This document shows positions 8,048-16,885 of a stretch of 64,000 bases of DNA, in pieces (the first letter of the stretch is position 1; each line of letters begins with the position of its first letter). Source of the stretch: an uncultured Clostridia bacterium (GTDB taxonomy: Bacteria > Bacillota > Clostridia > Oscillospirales > Acutalibacteraceae). Under the pieces are notes generated by a model. That model ran no database searches and was not told the origin of the DNA. It was given only the letters and a program-made list of their open reading frames with translations. Both the position numbers and the translations under genes were made by a program. The stretch is taken from positions 1 through 64,000 of the forward strand of contig CALWUY010000056.1 of NCBI GenBank assembly GCA_944384855.1, read 5' to 3'.

Positions 8048-8093
8048 CAAAAAAAAAAGCACATAATCGATTAAAAAATCGAAAAATGTGCTT
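8048..8093 (-). terminator. Terminator of the papain-like hydrolase gene
   Basis: AAGCACAT/ATGTGCTT outer stem with an inner TCGATT/AATCGA stem. The minus-strand transcript ends in ten T residues. Confidence 0.8.
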
Positions 8094-8110
8094 ATATAAA
8101 TTATGTAAAA

Positions 8111-8665
8111 TCATAAATCGGTTCTCATTCTGTAATCTTGCAGCCTGCCTTTGTAAATAATGTCGGTATAAGGAATATTTAAAAAATGAATAGGCTGTAC
8201 AATCGGTGACATATCTTCTGCTCCTTCAATATTGAACTTTTGCAGAAAATCACGTACAAATTCTGAACAATAATATCTGTTATGCTTTTTTTTAACTATA
8301 TGTACAGCTGCCAGAAACAAACCGGCATAGTTATAATGATAAAACTTGCGGTTATCGATCATTTCGTTTACAAATTCCGTCATCTGAAGTTTAATATCAC
8401 TGTCTACGTTGATAGACAGTATAATTGCCTCTGTGTTTTTGAACCGCCTGAATGTGCCGTGATTTATTGATTCTACCACAAAACCGCCGTAAAACGGGAA
8501 ATAGGCATAGCGTCTTCCGAATGAATACATACTTTCAAGATTTTCGTTCATACACAACGAAACGTGGTTGTACTCTGCTCCTGTAATTGCTTTTAGTATT
8601 CTTGAAAGAATAGTACCGGTTTGAGATATTACTATATAAATTTGTTGCTTATCATTATGTATCAT
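8111..8665 (-). CDS. Permuted papain-like hydrolase (YiiX/C92 type)
   Basis: 184 residues. The circularly permuted NlpC/P60-like arrangement is visible: His first in GAEYNHVSLCM (about residue 34) and the nucleophile Cys later in RYYCSEFV (about residue 137). Homologues act as amidases or cysteine peptidases on cell-wall peptides or lipids. No signal peptide is seen, which suggests an intracellular role or a substrate other than mature peptidoglycan. It is followed by a strong terminator and lies 41 bases downstream of an oligopeptide-binding lipoprotein gene, so the two may be cotranscribed. Confidence 0.75.
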   Translation of the reverse strand: MIHNDKQQIYIVISQTGTILSRILKAITGAEYNHVSLCMNENLESMYSFGRRYAYFPFYGGFVVESINHGTFRRFKNTEAIILSINVDSDIKLQMTEFVNEMIDNRKFYHYNYAGLFLAAVHIVKKKHNRYYCSEFVRDFLQKFNIEGAEDMSPIVQPIHFLNIPYTDIIYKGRLQDYRMRTDL

Positions 8666-8706
8666 AAAACTTTCTCCGCTTTAAATTGTAAAATCTCCTC
8701 AATTTA

Positions 8707-10185
8707 TTACTCATATTTGATTAAAAAGGAAAAATCTATATATCCGTTTCCATAATCAAAAATTACATTGTCCAATGAATCAGAATAGGCAATGTTAGTA
8801 TTCTGAAAAAATAACGGTATGGTATTAATGTTTTTTAAAATTTTTTCCTGCAAATCATAAAGTTCCTCACCATTATATGAAACTCCGAATTTCTTTAAAT
8901 ACTCGGCAACCTCCGAACTTTCTGCGCTTACAGGAAATATTGCAAAGGAATATGTGGGTTCTGTCAGTTCAGACAAAAGAAGCTCACTGTCAGATACCGC
9001 CTCGATATTTATAAAGGCGGAAAGGTTATTCTGCCAGTGCCCCACAATGTTCGTAACAGCATTTTTGACATATCCGTCATCGTAGTAATACAGTACAACG
9101 TCTGAGGGAAACTTACCGTTTTCAAAATTAACAATTTCTTGAGAAAAAATTTCTTTTGCAGCATCCGCATTATAAACTACGGTTCCATTAATGAAAGAAT
9201 TGTCACCGAATATCGAGGGATATATCGATGCAGCGACGGTATACCCTTCCGGCAGACCGGCGGAATATATATCACCGTTTACGAGCATTGCAAAAGATTT
9301 TCTTACATTATAAGAAAATTGGTTGCTTATAGTCATGACCCAGCATATATTCTCAAATTCTTTGACAGTAAGTCCGCTGTTCTCAGCTTCACTCTTTTCC
9401 GCCGTCTCAATGAAGGCCATATCAACACTGTTTTTTTTCAGTCTCTGCAAAGGTGTTTCATCTTCATCACAGGTTAAAAAAACCGCCGCGTTATTTGACA
9501 CAAAGTTTCCTCGGTAATTTTCATTTCTGTAAAGTCTGATGCCAAACGGATCTTTTCTCCAACGGGTGATTTCGTAACTGCCGTTACATAAAATTGTTTC
9601 GGAAAGCAAACCGTATTTGCCGGAAGTATCCTCAAAAAAAACGCGGTTGCACGGCATAGCAACGGAAGTGGTCAGCGTATTTTCAAAATGAGTATCTTCA
9701 CTTATCAAAGTGATCTGAAGCGTTTTTTCATCGACTGCCTTAACTCCGAGAGTGGAAATATCAGCTTCTGAAGCGTTTATCTGCTCAGCGCCTTTAATTG
9801 CGAACAGGCGTGAAACAAACGGAGACTTTGTAGATGGCTCTACTGCTCTTTGAAAACCATATTCAAAATCATAAGCGGTTAATTTCTCACCGTTACTCCA
9901 TACTGCATCTTCACGTATATTAAAAGTATAAACCAAACCATCCTTATGGAAATCCGCCGCAGCCCCACAGACAATGTTTCCTTCCTCGTCCTTTCTTAAA
10001 AGGCCTTCAAAAATATTTTTAACTATAAGAAGTTCTTGCTCGGTTTCAGCGGTCTGGGGATCTAATGTATCAGGCTGAGCCGTCAGTTCAAAATATATGT
10101 ATGCGTCCTCCGGGCTGTCACATCCGCAAAAAACTGTTACAGACAATATTACGCAAAGAAACAAACAAAATAACTTCTTAACCAT
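8707..10185 (-). CDS. Peptide-type ABC transporter substrate-binding lipoprotein (orphan)
   Basis: 492 residues, SBP family 5 (OppA/DppA type): lipobox ending VFCGC near residue 22, then QPDTLDPQTAETEQEL, NIFEGLLRKDEEGNIV, WSNGEKLTAYDFEYGFQRA and later LQEKILKNINTIPLFF. It would bind peptides or similar solutes outside the membrane. No permease or ATPase gene is adjacent, so it must work with transporter subunits encoded elsewhere, or serve as a sensor. A good sigma-A promoter lies upstream. A second orphan of this family is at 20650-22281. Confidence 0.85.
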   Translation of the reverse strand: MVKKLFCLFLCVILSVTVFCGCDSPEDAYIYFELTAQPDTLDPQTAETEQELLIVKNIFEGLLRKDEEGNIVCGAAADFHKDGLVYTFNIREDAVWSNGEKLTAYDFEYGFQRAVEPSTKSPFVSRLFAIKGAEQINASEADISTLGVKAVDEKTLQITLISEDTHFENTLTTSVAMPCNRVFFEDTSGKYGLLSETILCNGSYEITRWRKDPFGIRLYRNENYRGNFVSNNAAVFLTCDEDETPLQRLKKNSVDMAFIETAEKSEAENSGLTVKEFENICWVMTISNQFSYNVRKSFAMLVNGDIYSAGLPEGYTVAASIYPSIFGDNSFINGTVVYNADAAKEIFSQEIVNFENGKFPSDVVLYYYDDGYVKNAVTNIVGHWQNNLSAFINIEAVSDSELLLSELTEPTYSFAIFPVSAESSEVAEYLKKFGVSYNGEELYDLQEKILKNINTIPLFFQNTNIAYSDSLDNVIFDYGNGYIDFSFLIKYE

Positions 10186-10216
10186 ACGACTCCCCTTTCT
10201 TAAATCATTTTAATTT

Positions 10217-10245
10217 ATTATAAATGATTTTTGTCGAAATTTCAA
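10217..10245 (-). promoter_or_regulatory. Sigma-A promoter of the peptide-binding lipoprotein gene
   Basis: Minus strand: TTGAAA (10240-10245), 17-base spacer, TATAAT (10217-10222), about 30 bases before the start codon. Confidence 0.65.
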
Positions 10246-10321
10246 ATTACATATTTGTAAGAAAATAATAAATTCTGTTATTTAACCGTTTGAAAACAAT
10301 CGCAGAAAACAACGGCCCCTT

Positions 10322-10366
10322 AAAAAATCCGGCAAAAACCGCACAAGCGAATTCTGCCGGATTTTT
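10322..10366 (-). terminator. Terminator of guaB
   Basis: AAATCCGGCA (10325-10334) pairs with TGCCGGATTT (10355-10364). The minus strand continues into a T run; the plus strand also has a short T run. Confidence 0.8.
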
Positions 10367-10370
10367 ATGC

Positions 10371-11879
10371 TTATTTAATTGTACCGCCGGTTGTATCCTT
10401 CTGAATTACGTCATGCGCTCCGCCCTCAATAATGCTTGTGGATGAAACAAGCGTGAGTTTGGCTTTGCGCTGAAGCTCCGGGATAGTAAGTGCTCCGCAG
10501 TTGCACATAGTTGATTTTACTTTGCTGAGAGAAAGGTTTACATTATCCTTTAAAGAACCGGCATACGGAACGTAGGAATCTACGCCTTCTTCAAAAGACA
10601 GCTTTTTATCACCGCCAAGATCATATCTCTGCCAGTTGCGTGCCCTGTTAGAGCCCTCACCCCAGTATTCCTTATAATAGTTTCCGTTGATTGAAATTTT
10701 ATTGGTAGGACTTTCATCAAAGCGGGCAAAATACCTGCCCAGCATCAAGAAATCAGCTCCCATGGCAAGCGCAAGGGTCATGTGATGGTCATGAACTATT
10801 CCGCCGTCCGAGCAAACAGGTACGTAAATTCCGGTTTTTTCAAGATATTCTTCCCTTGCTTTGCATACCTCTATAAGCGCAGTGGCCTGTCCGCGACCTA
10901 TTCCCTTAGTCTCTCTGGTAATACAAATCGAACCTCCGCCTATCCCGACCTTTACAAAATCAGCGCCGGCCTCGGCAAGAAACAGAAAACCGTCACGGTC
11001 AACAACATTTCCTGCTCCAACCTTTACTGTATCGCCGTAATTGTCACGAATAAACTTGATTGTTCTGCTTTGCCACTCACTGAAACCTTCGGAAGAGTCA
11101 ATGCAAAGAACATCGGCGCCTGCTTCTATAAGAGCCGGAACGCGTTCTTCGTAGTCTCTTGTATTTATTCCTGCTCCTACTACATATCTCTTGTCTTTGT
11201 CGAGCAGCTCATTCGGATTTTCTTTATGTGCATCATAGTCCTTTCGGAATACAAAATATAACAGATTTCCTTTTTTATCAATAATAGGAAGTGAATTCAG
11301 CTTATTATCCCAAATGATATCATTGGCCATTTTCAGCGTGGTATCTTCATCAGCTACAATTAACGAATCAAAAGGAGTCATAAATTCCTTTACTTTGGTA
11401 TCAGTAGACATACGGCTTACTCTGTAATCCCTGCCGGTTACTATCCCCAAAAGTTTTCCGTTCGAAGTTCCGTCGGAAGTGACCGCAACCGTGGAAAACC
11501 CGTTTGCCGCTTTTAATTCTAATATGTCCGCGAGTGTATTTTCAGGAGTAACATTTGACGCGCTTATTACAAATCCTGCTTTGTAGGATTTTGCTCTGGC
11601 AACCATTGCCGCTTCATCTTCAATTGACTGCGAACCGTAAATAAACGATACTCCGCCTTCCCGGGCAAGAGCAACCGCCAATTTTTCTCCTGAAACTGAC
11701 TGCATTATAGCAGAAGTCATGGGAATGTTCATTGAAATAGCCGGTTCTTCACCCTTTTTAAATTTTACAAGGGGTGTTTTTAGGCTGACATTTGACGGTA
11801 TGCATTCCGAAGAAGAATAACCGGGAACAAGCAGATACTCATTGAAGGTGTGTGACATTTCATTAAAATAATAAGCCAT
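10371..11879 (-). CDS. guaB: IMP dehydrogenase
   Basis: 502 residues. Catalyses NAD-dependent IMP to XMP, the first step of GMP synthesis. It has a TIM barrel interrupted by two CBS domains (about 95-225: [25 protein letters not shown]), then [20 protein letters not shown] and the active-site loop [12 protein letters not shown] with catalytic Cys319. Downstream [28 protein letters not shown] is the phosphate-binding part. The loop ([15 protein letters not shown]) and the segment [10 protein letters not shown] differ from the textbook bacterial form, so it belongs to a divergent IMPDH subgroup. Consensus promoter upstream; single-gene unit. Confidence 0.9.
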   Translation of the reverse strand: MAYYFNEMSHTFNEYLLVPGYSSSECIPSNVSLKTPLVKFKKGEEPAISMNIPMTSAIMQSVSGEKLAVALAREGGVSFIYGSQSIEDEAAMVARAKSYKAGFVISASNVTPENTLADILELKAANGFSTVAVTSDGTSNGKLLGIVTGRDYRVSRMSTDTKVKEFMTPFDSLIVADEDTTLKMANDIIWDNKLNSLPIIDKKGNLLYFVFRKDYDAHKENPNELLDKDKRYVVGAGINTRDYEERVPALIEAGADVLCIDSSEGFSEWQSRTIKFIRDNYGDTVKVGAGNVVDRDGFLFLAEAGADFVKVGIGGGSICITRETKGIGRGQATALIEVCKAREEYLEKTGIYVPVCSDGGIVHDHHMTLALAMGADFLMLGRYFARFDESPTNKISINGNYYKEYWGEGSNRARNWQRYDLGGDKKLSFEEGVDSYVPYAGSLKDNVNLSLSKVKSTMCNCGALTIPELQRKAKLTLVSSTSIIEGGAHDVIQKDTTGGTIK

Positions 11880-11916
11880 TTTTCTACTCCTTTATCTTAT
11901 AAAATATATTTTTACT

Positions 11917-11945
11917 ATTATAATAAATTTTCAAATTATTGTCAA
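11917..11945 (-). promoter_or_regulatory. Consensus sigma-A promoter of guaB
   Basis: Minus strand: TTGACA (11940-11945), 17-base spacer, TATAAT (11917-11922), both perfect. No purine riboswitch was recognised in the short leader. Confidence 0.85.
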
Positions 11946-11970
11946 CCTGAAAAGTATCAGAATTATTGGC

Positions 11971-12005
11971 AAAGGGCCGGACTGCTGTTAACAGTTCGGC
12001 CCTTA
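11971..12005 (-). terminator. Probable terminator after the P-loop gene
   Basis: AAGGGCCG-ACTG inverted repeat (11972-12004) with a 7-base loop. The T run is short, so termination strength is uncertain. Confidence 0.55.
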
Positions 12006-12026
12006 TAAAATTTGTGATTATATCAA

Positions 12027-12434
12027 TTATACAATTTCAGCAATATCAAAAAGTTTCTTCGGAAGTTCGTCACGGTCAGCTGATATTGTAAAAAGGAACT
12101 CAATATCATCAATTTTAGAAACTCTTTCCAAAAATGCTATTAATTCATCATAATTACGCGTACCTATACGAAGCGTAGCGTCACCGAAAATATGGGTGAC
12201 ATCATTGTTTCCCGATTTTATGCCGCTTATCATACCGTAATATTCTCCGTAACCGGAAATTCCATAAGTATCTGCGTCTATAAGACGCGCTTTATGTGTA
12301 ACGGAATAGGTCAAAGTGTCGCCCTTTTCAATACAGACAACATTACCAAGACTTTCAGCGGTTGCAGCATTTACCAAATCCACTAATTTTTTTGTCTTGC
12401 CCGAACCTTTTCTTCCGATAATAAGTTTAATCAT
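12027..12434 (-). CDS. Small P-loop NTPase-like protein of unknown function
   Basis: 135 residues. It starts with a Walker A motif, GRKGSGKTKK, at residues 7-16, and has hydrophobic strands fitting a P-loop fold (NVVCIEKGD, DVTHIFGDAT, IEFLFTISAD). No clear Walker B beyond these strands. Similar short proteins occur in many Clostridia but I know of no assigned function. AAAGGAG precedes the ATG. The gene begins 52 bases after pgi on the same strand with no terminator between, so it is probably cotranscribed with it. Confidence 0.65.
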   Translation of the reverse strand: MIKLIIGRKGSGKTKKLVDLVNAATAESLGNVVCIEKGDTLTYSVTHKARLIDADTYGISGYGEYYGMISGIKSGNNDVTHIFGDATLRIGTRNYDELIAFLERVSKIDDIEFLFTISADRDELPKKLFDIAEIV

Positions 12435-12486
12435 TTATACCAGCTCCTTTTTATAATTCACCGTACTGCGACGGTTGATTCCCTGC

Positions 12487-13830
12487 TCAATTTTTACCTA
12501 ATCTTACCTCAAGTTCAGCTTTTTGTGCTTCGTATCCCGGCTTGCCCAGCAAAGCAAACATATTTTTCTTATAGTTCTCAACACCCGGTTGATCAAACGG
12601 ATTAACACCTAAAATATAACCTGACATTGCACATGCTTTTTCAAAGAAGTAAATTAATTCTCCCAGATTTTCCTCATCCGGTCTGTCAACACTAATTACT
12701 AAATTCGGCACTCCTCCGTCTGTATGAGCAAGTACAGTTCCCTCAAAGGCTTTCCTGTTGACATAGGACATATTCTTGCCGGCAAGGAAATTAAGACCGT
12801 CACCGTTATTCTGCTCCTGTTCAATGATGATATCTTTATCCGTTTCATTGAATGTTACAACCGTTTCAAACATCACACGGCTGCCGTCCTGAATAAACTG
12901 CCCCATAGAATGCAAATCCGTAGAAAAGGTTACTGATGCCGGGAACAAACCTTTATTGTCTTTGCCTTCACTTTCGCCGAATAGCTGTTTAAACCATTCG
13001 GACATCATTGTGAAGCGAGGTTCGTAAGATACCAGCAGTTCAACCGATTTGCCTTTGCGGTAAAAAGCGTTGCGGAGAGCCGCGTAAATATAGCAATCAT
13101 TCCGGCTTATATCCGGGTTGTTATATTTATTAACGGCAACTGCTGCACCTTGCATCAGTTTATCTATATCCGCGCCTGCCGCTGCGATAGGCAATAGTCC
13201 AACTGCCGTAAGCACTGAAAATCTACCGCCCACATCGTCAGGTACAACAAAACATTCATAGCCTTTTTCATCTGCCAGCTGTTTTAACGTACCGCGCGCC
13301 TTATCGGTAGTACAGTAAATTCTTCTTGCCGCTTCCTCTTCTCCGTAAAGCTCTTCAAGATATTTTCTGAAAACTCTGAAAGCCACAGCGGGTTCGGTAG
13401 TAGTTCCGGATTTTGAAATTATATTGACCGATACACGTTTGCCCTCGCAGAGTTTCAGTACATCTGCCAAATCGGAACCGCTGATACTGTTGCCTGAAAA
13501 GTAAATTTCAGGAGCACCGTTTCTTAAAGAGTTATAATACGGTCCTTTAAGAAATTCAATAGCAGCGCGCGCGCCCAGATAAGAACCTCCGATACCTATT
13601 ACTATCAGTATGTCTGTATCATTGCGAATTTTTTCCGCTGCTTTTTTAATCCTGGCAAATTCGTCTCTGTCATAATCAACAGGCAGATTTACCCAACCTA
13701 AAAAATCATTGCCCAAACCGCTTTTGCTGTTAATAATATTGTGAGCGGACTCCACCTGAGCTTCAAGACCTTTAAGGTCATTTTCCCTAATAAATTGCTT
13801 AGCATATCCGTAATTAAATTTAATTGACAT
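12487..13830 (-). CDS. pgi: Glucose-6-phosphate isomerase
   Basis: 447 residues, the size of the short Bacillus/Clostridia type. Interconverts glucose 6-phosphate and fructose 6-phosphate. Seen: [14 protein letters not shown] (phosphate loop), the SIS-like part [35 protein letters not shown], and the C-terminal [16 protein letters not shown] with the catalytic Lys region. ATG 13830 follows GGAGGAAAAAGA; longer open frame upstream has no ribosome binding site and crosses the promoter. Cytoplasmic glycolytic enzyme; the small P-loop gene follows. Confidence 0.95.
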   Translation of the reverse strand: MSIKFNYGYAKQFIRENDLKGLEAQVESAHNIINSKSGLGNDFLGWVNLPVDYDRDEFARIKKAAEKIRNDTDILIVIGIGGSYLGARAAIEFLKGPYYNSLRNGAPEIYFSGNSISGSDLADVLKLCEGKRVSVNIISKSGTTTEPAVAFRVFRKYLEELYGEEEAARRIYCTTDKARGTLKQLADEKGYECFVVPDDVGGRFSVLTAVGLLPIAAAGADIDKLMQGAAVAVNKYNNPDISRNDCYIYAALRNAFYRKGKSVELLVSYEPRFTMMSEWFKQLFGESEGKDNKGLFPASVTFSTDLHSMGQFIQDGSRVMFETVVTFNETDKDIIIEQEQNNGDGLNFLAGKNMSYVNRKAFEGTVLAHTDGGVPNLVISVDRPDEENLGELIYFFEKACAMSGYILGVNPFDQPGVENYKKNMFALLGKPGYEAQKAELEVRLGKN

Positions 13831-13922
13831 TCTTTTTCCTCCAAAGCCTGAATCTTTTTTGTCCAATGTTATGTACTGGCAAAACTGACAGCACAAACAA
13901 GTAAAATATTGATTCTGTTATT

Positions 13923-13951
13923 ATTTTACAATACAATTATGTTTTTTTCAA
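13923..13951 (-). promoter_or_regulatory. Sigma-A promoter of pgi
   Basis: Minus strand: TTGAAA (13946-13951), 17-base spacer, TAAAAT (13923-13928), roughly 90 bases before the pgi start. Confidence 0.65.
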
Positions 13952-13980
13952 GTTAAATTACATATATTCATTAAAAGTTT

Positions 13981-15195
13981 TTAAATTTTAAAGATTCCGT
14001 TCAAAATCCAAATCAAAGTTACCCAAAAGTCAAGTTTTTCAATTTCTTCGGCAGCCGTAATTTCTATTTTACCGGCCTCGTTGTCCCCTACCGTTACGGT
14101 GACGTATCCCAATACATCTCCTTTTTTCACAGGAGCGGCTATATTCTTGTTCCACTCAGTCGTTCTTTTAATTTCCTCTTTATTGTTTTTAGGCAGCAAA
14201 AGATTGAGGGAATTGTTTGTTTCTACTTTCACTGTCTTTTTGACTCCGTTTTCTATTGAAATTTCTTTTTCTTCAAGCTCGGATTCAAGGGTTTTAAAAC
14301 TGTAGTTCGCAAAACCGTAATCTAACAGCTTTTTTGCTCCCTCAAATCTGTCGTCACTTGTTTCGCCGGCCATAACAACAGCTGCGAGTTCCAGACCGTC
14401 GCGTTCCGCCGTTGCAGCCAGGCAGTATTTTGCTGTACTTGTGGTACCTGTTTTCAGACCGGTTGTACCGTCATAAAACCTGACGAGTTTATTCGTATTT
14501 ACAAGTTCGGATTTTCCGTCTCTTAGACTATCCATCCAAACAGTAGAGTAATTTTTGATGAGATCATGCTTTATCAGTTCGGCTGACATTATAGCAACAT
14601 CGTGAGCGCTTGTCAGATGGCCTTCAGCATCAAGTCCCGTGCAGTTGACGAAATTTGTATTGTTCATACCCAATTCCCTGGCGCGCTGGTTCATCGAAGC
14701 TACAAATCCTTCCTCACTGCCGGCGAGAAATTCTCCCAAGGCTACACACGCGTCATTTGCCGAGGCTATTACTGTAGCTTTCAGCAAATCGTCTACGGTC
14801 ATATCCTCTCCGGGTTCCAGCCAGATTTGTGATCCTCCCATACTGCAGGCATGGTCACTTGCCGTTACAACTGTATCCAGTGTTATATCGCCGCGGTCAA
14901 TGGCTTCCATTACGAGCAAAAGCGACATTATTTTGGTGATTGACGCCGGAGGAAGCTGTTCATCACAATTTGCTTCATACAATATTTCACCTGTGTTTAC
15001 TTCCATCAAAATCGCGGATTTTGCTTTGATATCCAATGTCTGTCCAATAGCTGCCGGAGAAGAAGCATCTTTGATAGGAACATCTATATCTGAGATATCA
15101 CATTCGCTTGATACAGTTACTGAATTTTCTGCCGCGTATACCGTAGTATTGAAACACAATATTATTGCGGTAAACAAAACAATTAGTTTTTTCAA
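13981..15195 (-). CDS. D-alanyl-D-alanine carboxypeptidase (PBP5/DacF type)
   Basis: 404 residues from a TTG start at 15195, chosen because GGGG lies 7 bases upstream and the product begins with a clean signal peptide (MKKLIVLFTA...TTVYA-AENS). Serine peptidase S11 motifs: S85-I-T-K88 (nucleophile and base), S145-A-N147, K248-T-G250. A C-terminal PBP5-type domain (about 300-380) and a final hydrophobic/amphipathic tail (FWVTLIWILNGIFKI) for membrane association follow. It trims the terminal D-Ala of peptidoglycan stem peptides. Similarity to sporulation DacF is possible, but vegetative DacA cannot be excluded. Confidence 0.88.
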   Translation of the reverse strand: MKKLIVLFTAIILCFNTTVYAAENSVTVSSECDISDIDVPIKDASSPAAIGQTLDIKAKSAILMEVNTGEILYEANCDEQLPPASITKIMSLLLVMEAIDRGDITLDTVVTASDHACSMGGSQIWLEPGEDMTVDDLLKATVIASANDACVALGEFLAGSEEGFVASMNQRARELGMNNTNFVNCTGLDAEGHLTSAHDVAIMSAELIKHDLIKNYSTVWMDSLRDGKSELVNTNKLVRFYDGTTGLKTGTTSTAKYCLAATAERDGLELAAVVMAGETSDDRFEGAKKLLDYGFANYSFKTLESELEEKEISIENGVKKTVKVETNNSLNLLLPKNNKEEIKRTTEWNKNIAAPVKKGDVLGYVTVTVGDNEAGKIEITAAEEIEKLDFWVTLIWILNGIFKI

Positions 15196-15300
15196 CTGAA
15201 ACACCCCATACATATTATTTATAAAATAATATGCCGTTTTAAGTATAATTAGAATTGCAATGTTGGCAGTTCGTACCGCTGTTTTTACTCGTTTAATACA

Positions 15301-15333
15301 AGACGGATCCAGCAAAATTGCTGAATCCGTCTT
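15301..15333 (-). terminator. Probable terminator between coat protein gene and carboxypeptidase gene
   Basis: GACGGATCCAGC pairs with GCTGAATCCGTC around an AAAATT loop (one mismatch). Only a short T run follows on the minus strand. Confidence 0.5.
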
Positions 15334-15348
15334 CTGTGTAATAAATTA

Positions 15349-15807
15349 TTATGAATACATGTTATTAGTTGACATATAATCGTAAATCATTTTGCCGTGC
15401 TGCTGTTCTTCTTTCTGAATATGATTTAAAGCGTCACGCACAGCGGTATCTTTAAACTCGAATATACAAGTGTCATAAACTGAAGAAACGTGTTTTTCGT
15501 CTGCAAGCAAATCAGAACAGAGATAACAGTCTGCCTGCTTATCCGGAGTGTCACCCATGCCGTAGTTTGAGCTGAAAGAAGTATTGACAGTTTGCTTGGC
15601 GCCTGACTGAGCGGAGGGTTGATTACCGCTTTCAATCTGAGAAATAGTATTAAGATGCTGCTGCTCAATATTTGATATCGAGGTAAACAGTTCTTTTAAC
15701 TGCGGGTCTAATGCAGAAGAAGCGTATTTTGTATATTTATCAACGCATAGTTTCTCCTGACTTTTTAAATCTTTCAGTAAATCTGTTTCCTTTTGTGTTA
15801 ATTGCAT
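15349..15807 (-). CDS. Spore coat protein F-like (ferritin-like helical) protein
   Basis: 152 residues, all-helical with two long heptad-like helix pairs. QEKLCVDKYTKYA, IEQQHLNTI, DEKHVSSVYDT and IQKEEQQHGKMIYDYM match the CotF/ferritin-like coat protein family. The Glu-x2-His elements resemble ferritin metal ligands but metal binding is not shown. A Ser/Gln/Asn-rich linker (about 60-85) joins the two halves. AGAGGTGA precedes the ATG. It follows the AEC transporter gene by 40 bases on the same strand. A role in spore coat assembly is inferred from family. Confidence 0.75.
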   Translation of the reverse strand: MQLTQKETDLLKDLKSQEKLCVDKYTKYASSALDPQLKELFTSISNIEQQHLNTISQIESGNQPSAQSGAKQTVNTSFSSNYGMGDTPDKQADCYLCSDLLADEKHVSSVYDTCIFEFKDTAVRDALNHIQKEEQQHGKMIYDYMSTNNMYS

Positions 15808-15847
15808 AAAATCACCTCTGCAGTAGTTTTTCCTGCAAACAAATTAT

Positions 15848-16765
15848 TTATGCAATTTTTTCAGCCAGCGTAATCAAACACGGCATAGACAGAAGAGAAA
15901 ATATTGTGCTCAGAGATACCATATTAACCGAAAGCGGTGTATCCGCAGAAAATTTAGAAGCGAACATTGTTGTTATTGCCGCCGTAGGAGCGCTGCAGGA
16001 TATAACAGAGGATATTAGCATTTCACCCCGTATTCCGCAGGCGTATATTGCCCCCAAAGCGCAAAGCGGAAACATTACCGTTTTTAAAAGTATGGCAAAT
16101 ACGCATTTTAAACTTCTCAAACCGTCAAAAATATTTGATTGTGTAAGATGGTAACCGATAATAATCATCGGAAGCGGCGTATTGAGCGAAGCGATATACC
16201 CTATAGGTTCGGATATAATTTTAGGCATTGGCACTGAAAACAGAAATATTATAAGTCCTGCTGCGAGTCCGATCATTCCCGGATTGAAAATCATTTTTTT
16301 AGGAGTTAAATATTTTTTATTGCCGCTTATCATTATTATACCGTAACTCCATATAAAAAGATTAAATATAGCTATAAAAGACGAACCGTAAAAAACCCCT
16401 ATTTCTCCCAAAAGAGCTTGCTGCAGAGGTATCGACATATAACCGCAGTTAGAAAATATTGCTCCGAAACGCAGAACTTTTTCACTTGCTTTTTTTTCGG
16501 AATGAAGCATCAAATGGCTTAAAATTATAAAACCTATGTGCAGCAAAAAGGCTATCAAGAAACTGATGAGCAGGTTTTTCAGCACCGATTTATCAAATTC
16601 ACGTATAAAGGATTTTATTATGACACACGGTGTTACAATCAACAGTACCATATCTGTCATACCGGTAATTCCCTGTTTAGTCAGAATTCCTGATTTTGTA
16701 AGAATAACTCCCAACAGAATAAGTAAAAAAAGAATAGCTACCTGAGTAAATACATTTATAAACAT
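15848..16765 (-). CDS. AEC (auxin efflux carrier) family transporter
   Basis: 305 residues, about ten predicted membrane helices in two five-helix halves. Family marks: FLLILLGVILTKSGILTKQG near the N-terminus, VTPCVIIKSF, FSNCGYMSIPLQQALLGEIG in the centre, and SCSAPTAAITTMFA in the second half. Bacterial AEC members export or import malate, malonate or other organic acids; the substrate here is unknown. ATG 16765 has AGAGGG 8 bases upstream and gives the usual short N-terminus. Same strand as the coat protein gene that follows. Confidence 0.88.
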   Translation of the reverse strand: MFINVFTQVAILFLLILLGVILTKSGILTKQGITGMTDMVLLIVTPCVIIKSFIREFDKSVLKNLLISFLIAFLLHIGFIILSHLMLHSEKKASEKVLRFGAIFSNCGYMSIPLQQALLGEIGVFYGSSFIAIFNLFIWSYGIIMISGNKKYLTPKKMIFNPGMIGLAAGLIIFLFSVPMPKIISEPIGYIASLNTPLPMIIIGYHLTQSNIFDGLRSLKCVFAILLKTVMFPLCALGAIYACGIRGEMLISSVISCSAPTAAITTMFASKFSADTPLSVNMVSLSTIFSLLSMPCLITLAEKIA

Positions 16766-16837
16766 AAAATATGCCCTCTTCAGCCGCAAACTTGTTGTAT
16801 TAATAAGCGACAAACATTTGAAAACTAAAATATCCTA

Positions 16838-16880
16838 TAAAAATCAGCCTCAAAAGCTTAATTACTCTTAAGACTGATTT
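16838..16880 (-). terminator. Terminator of the pseudokinase gene
   Basis: AAATCAGCCT pairs with AGACTGATTT (one mismatch). The minus strand continues TTTTTATAGG. Confidence 0.65.
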
Positions 16881-16885
16881 ATATA

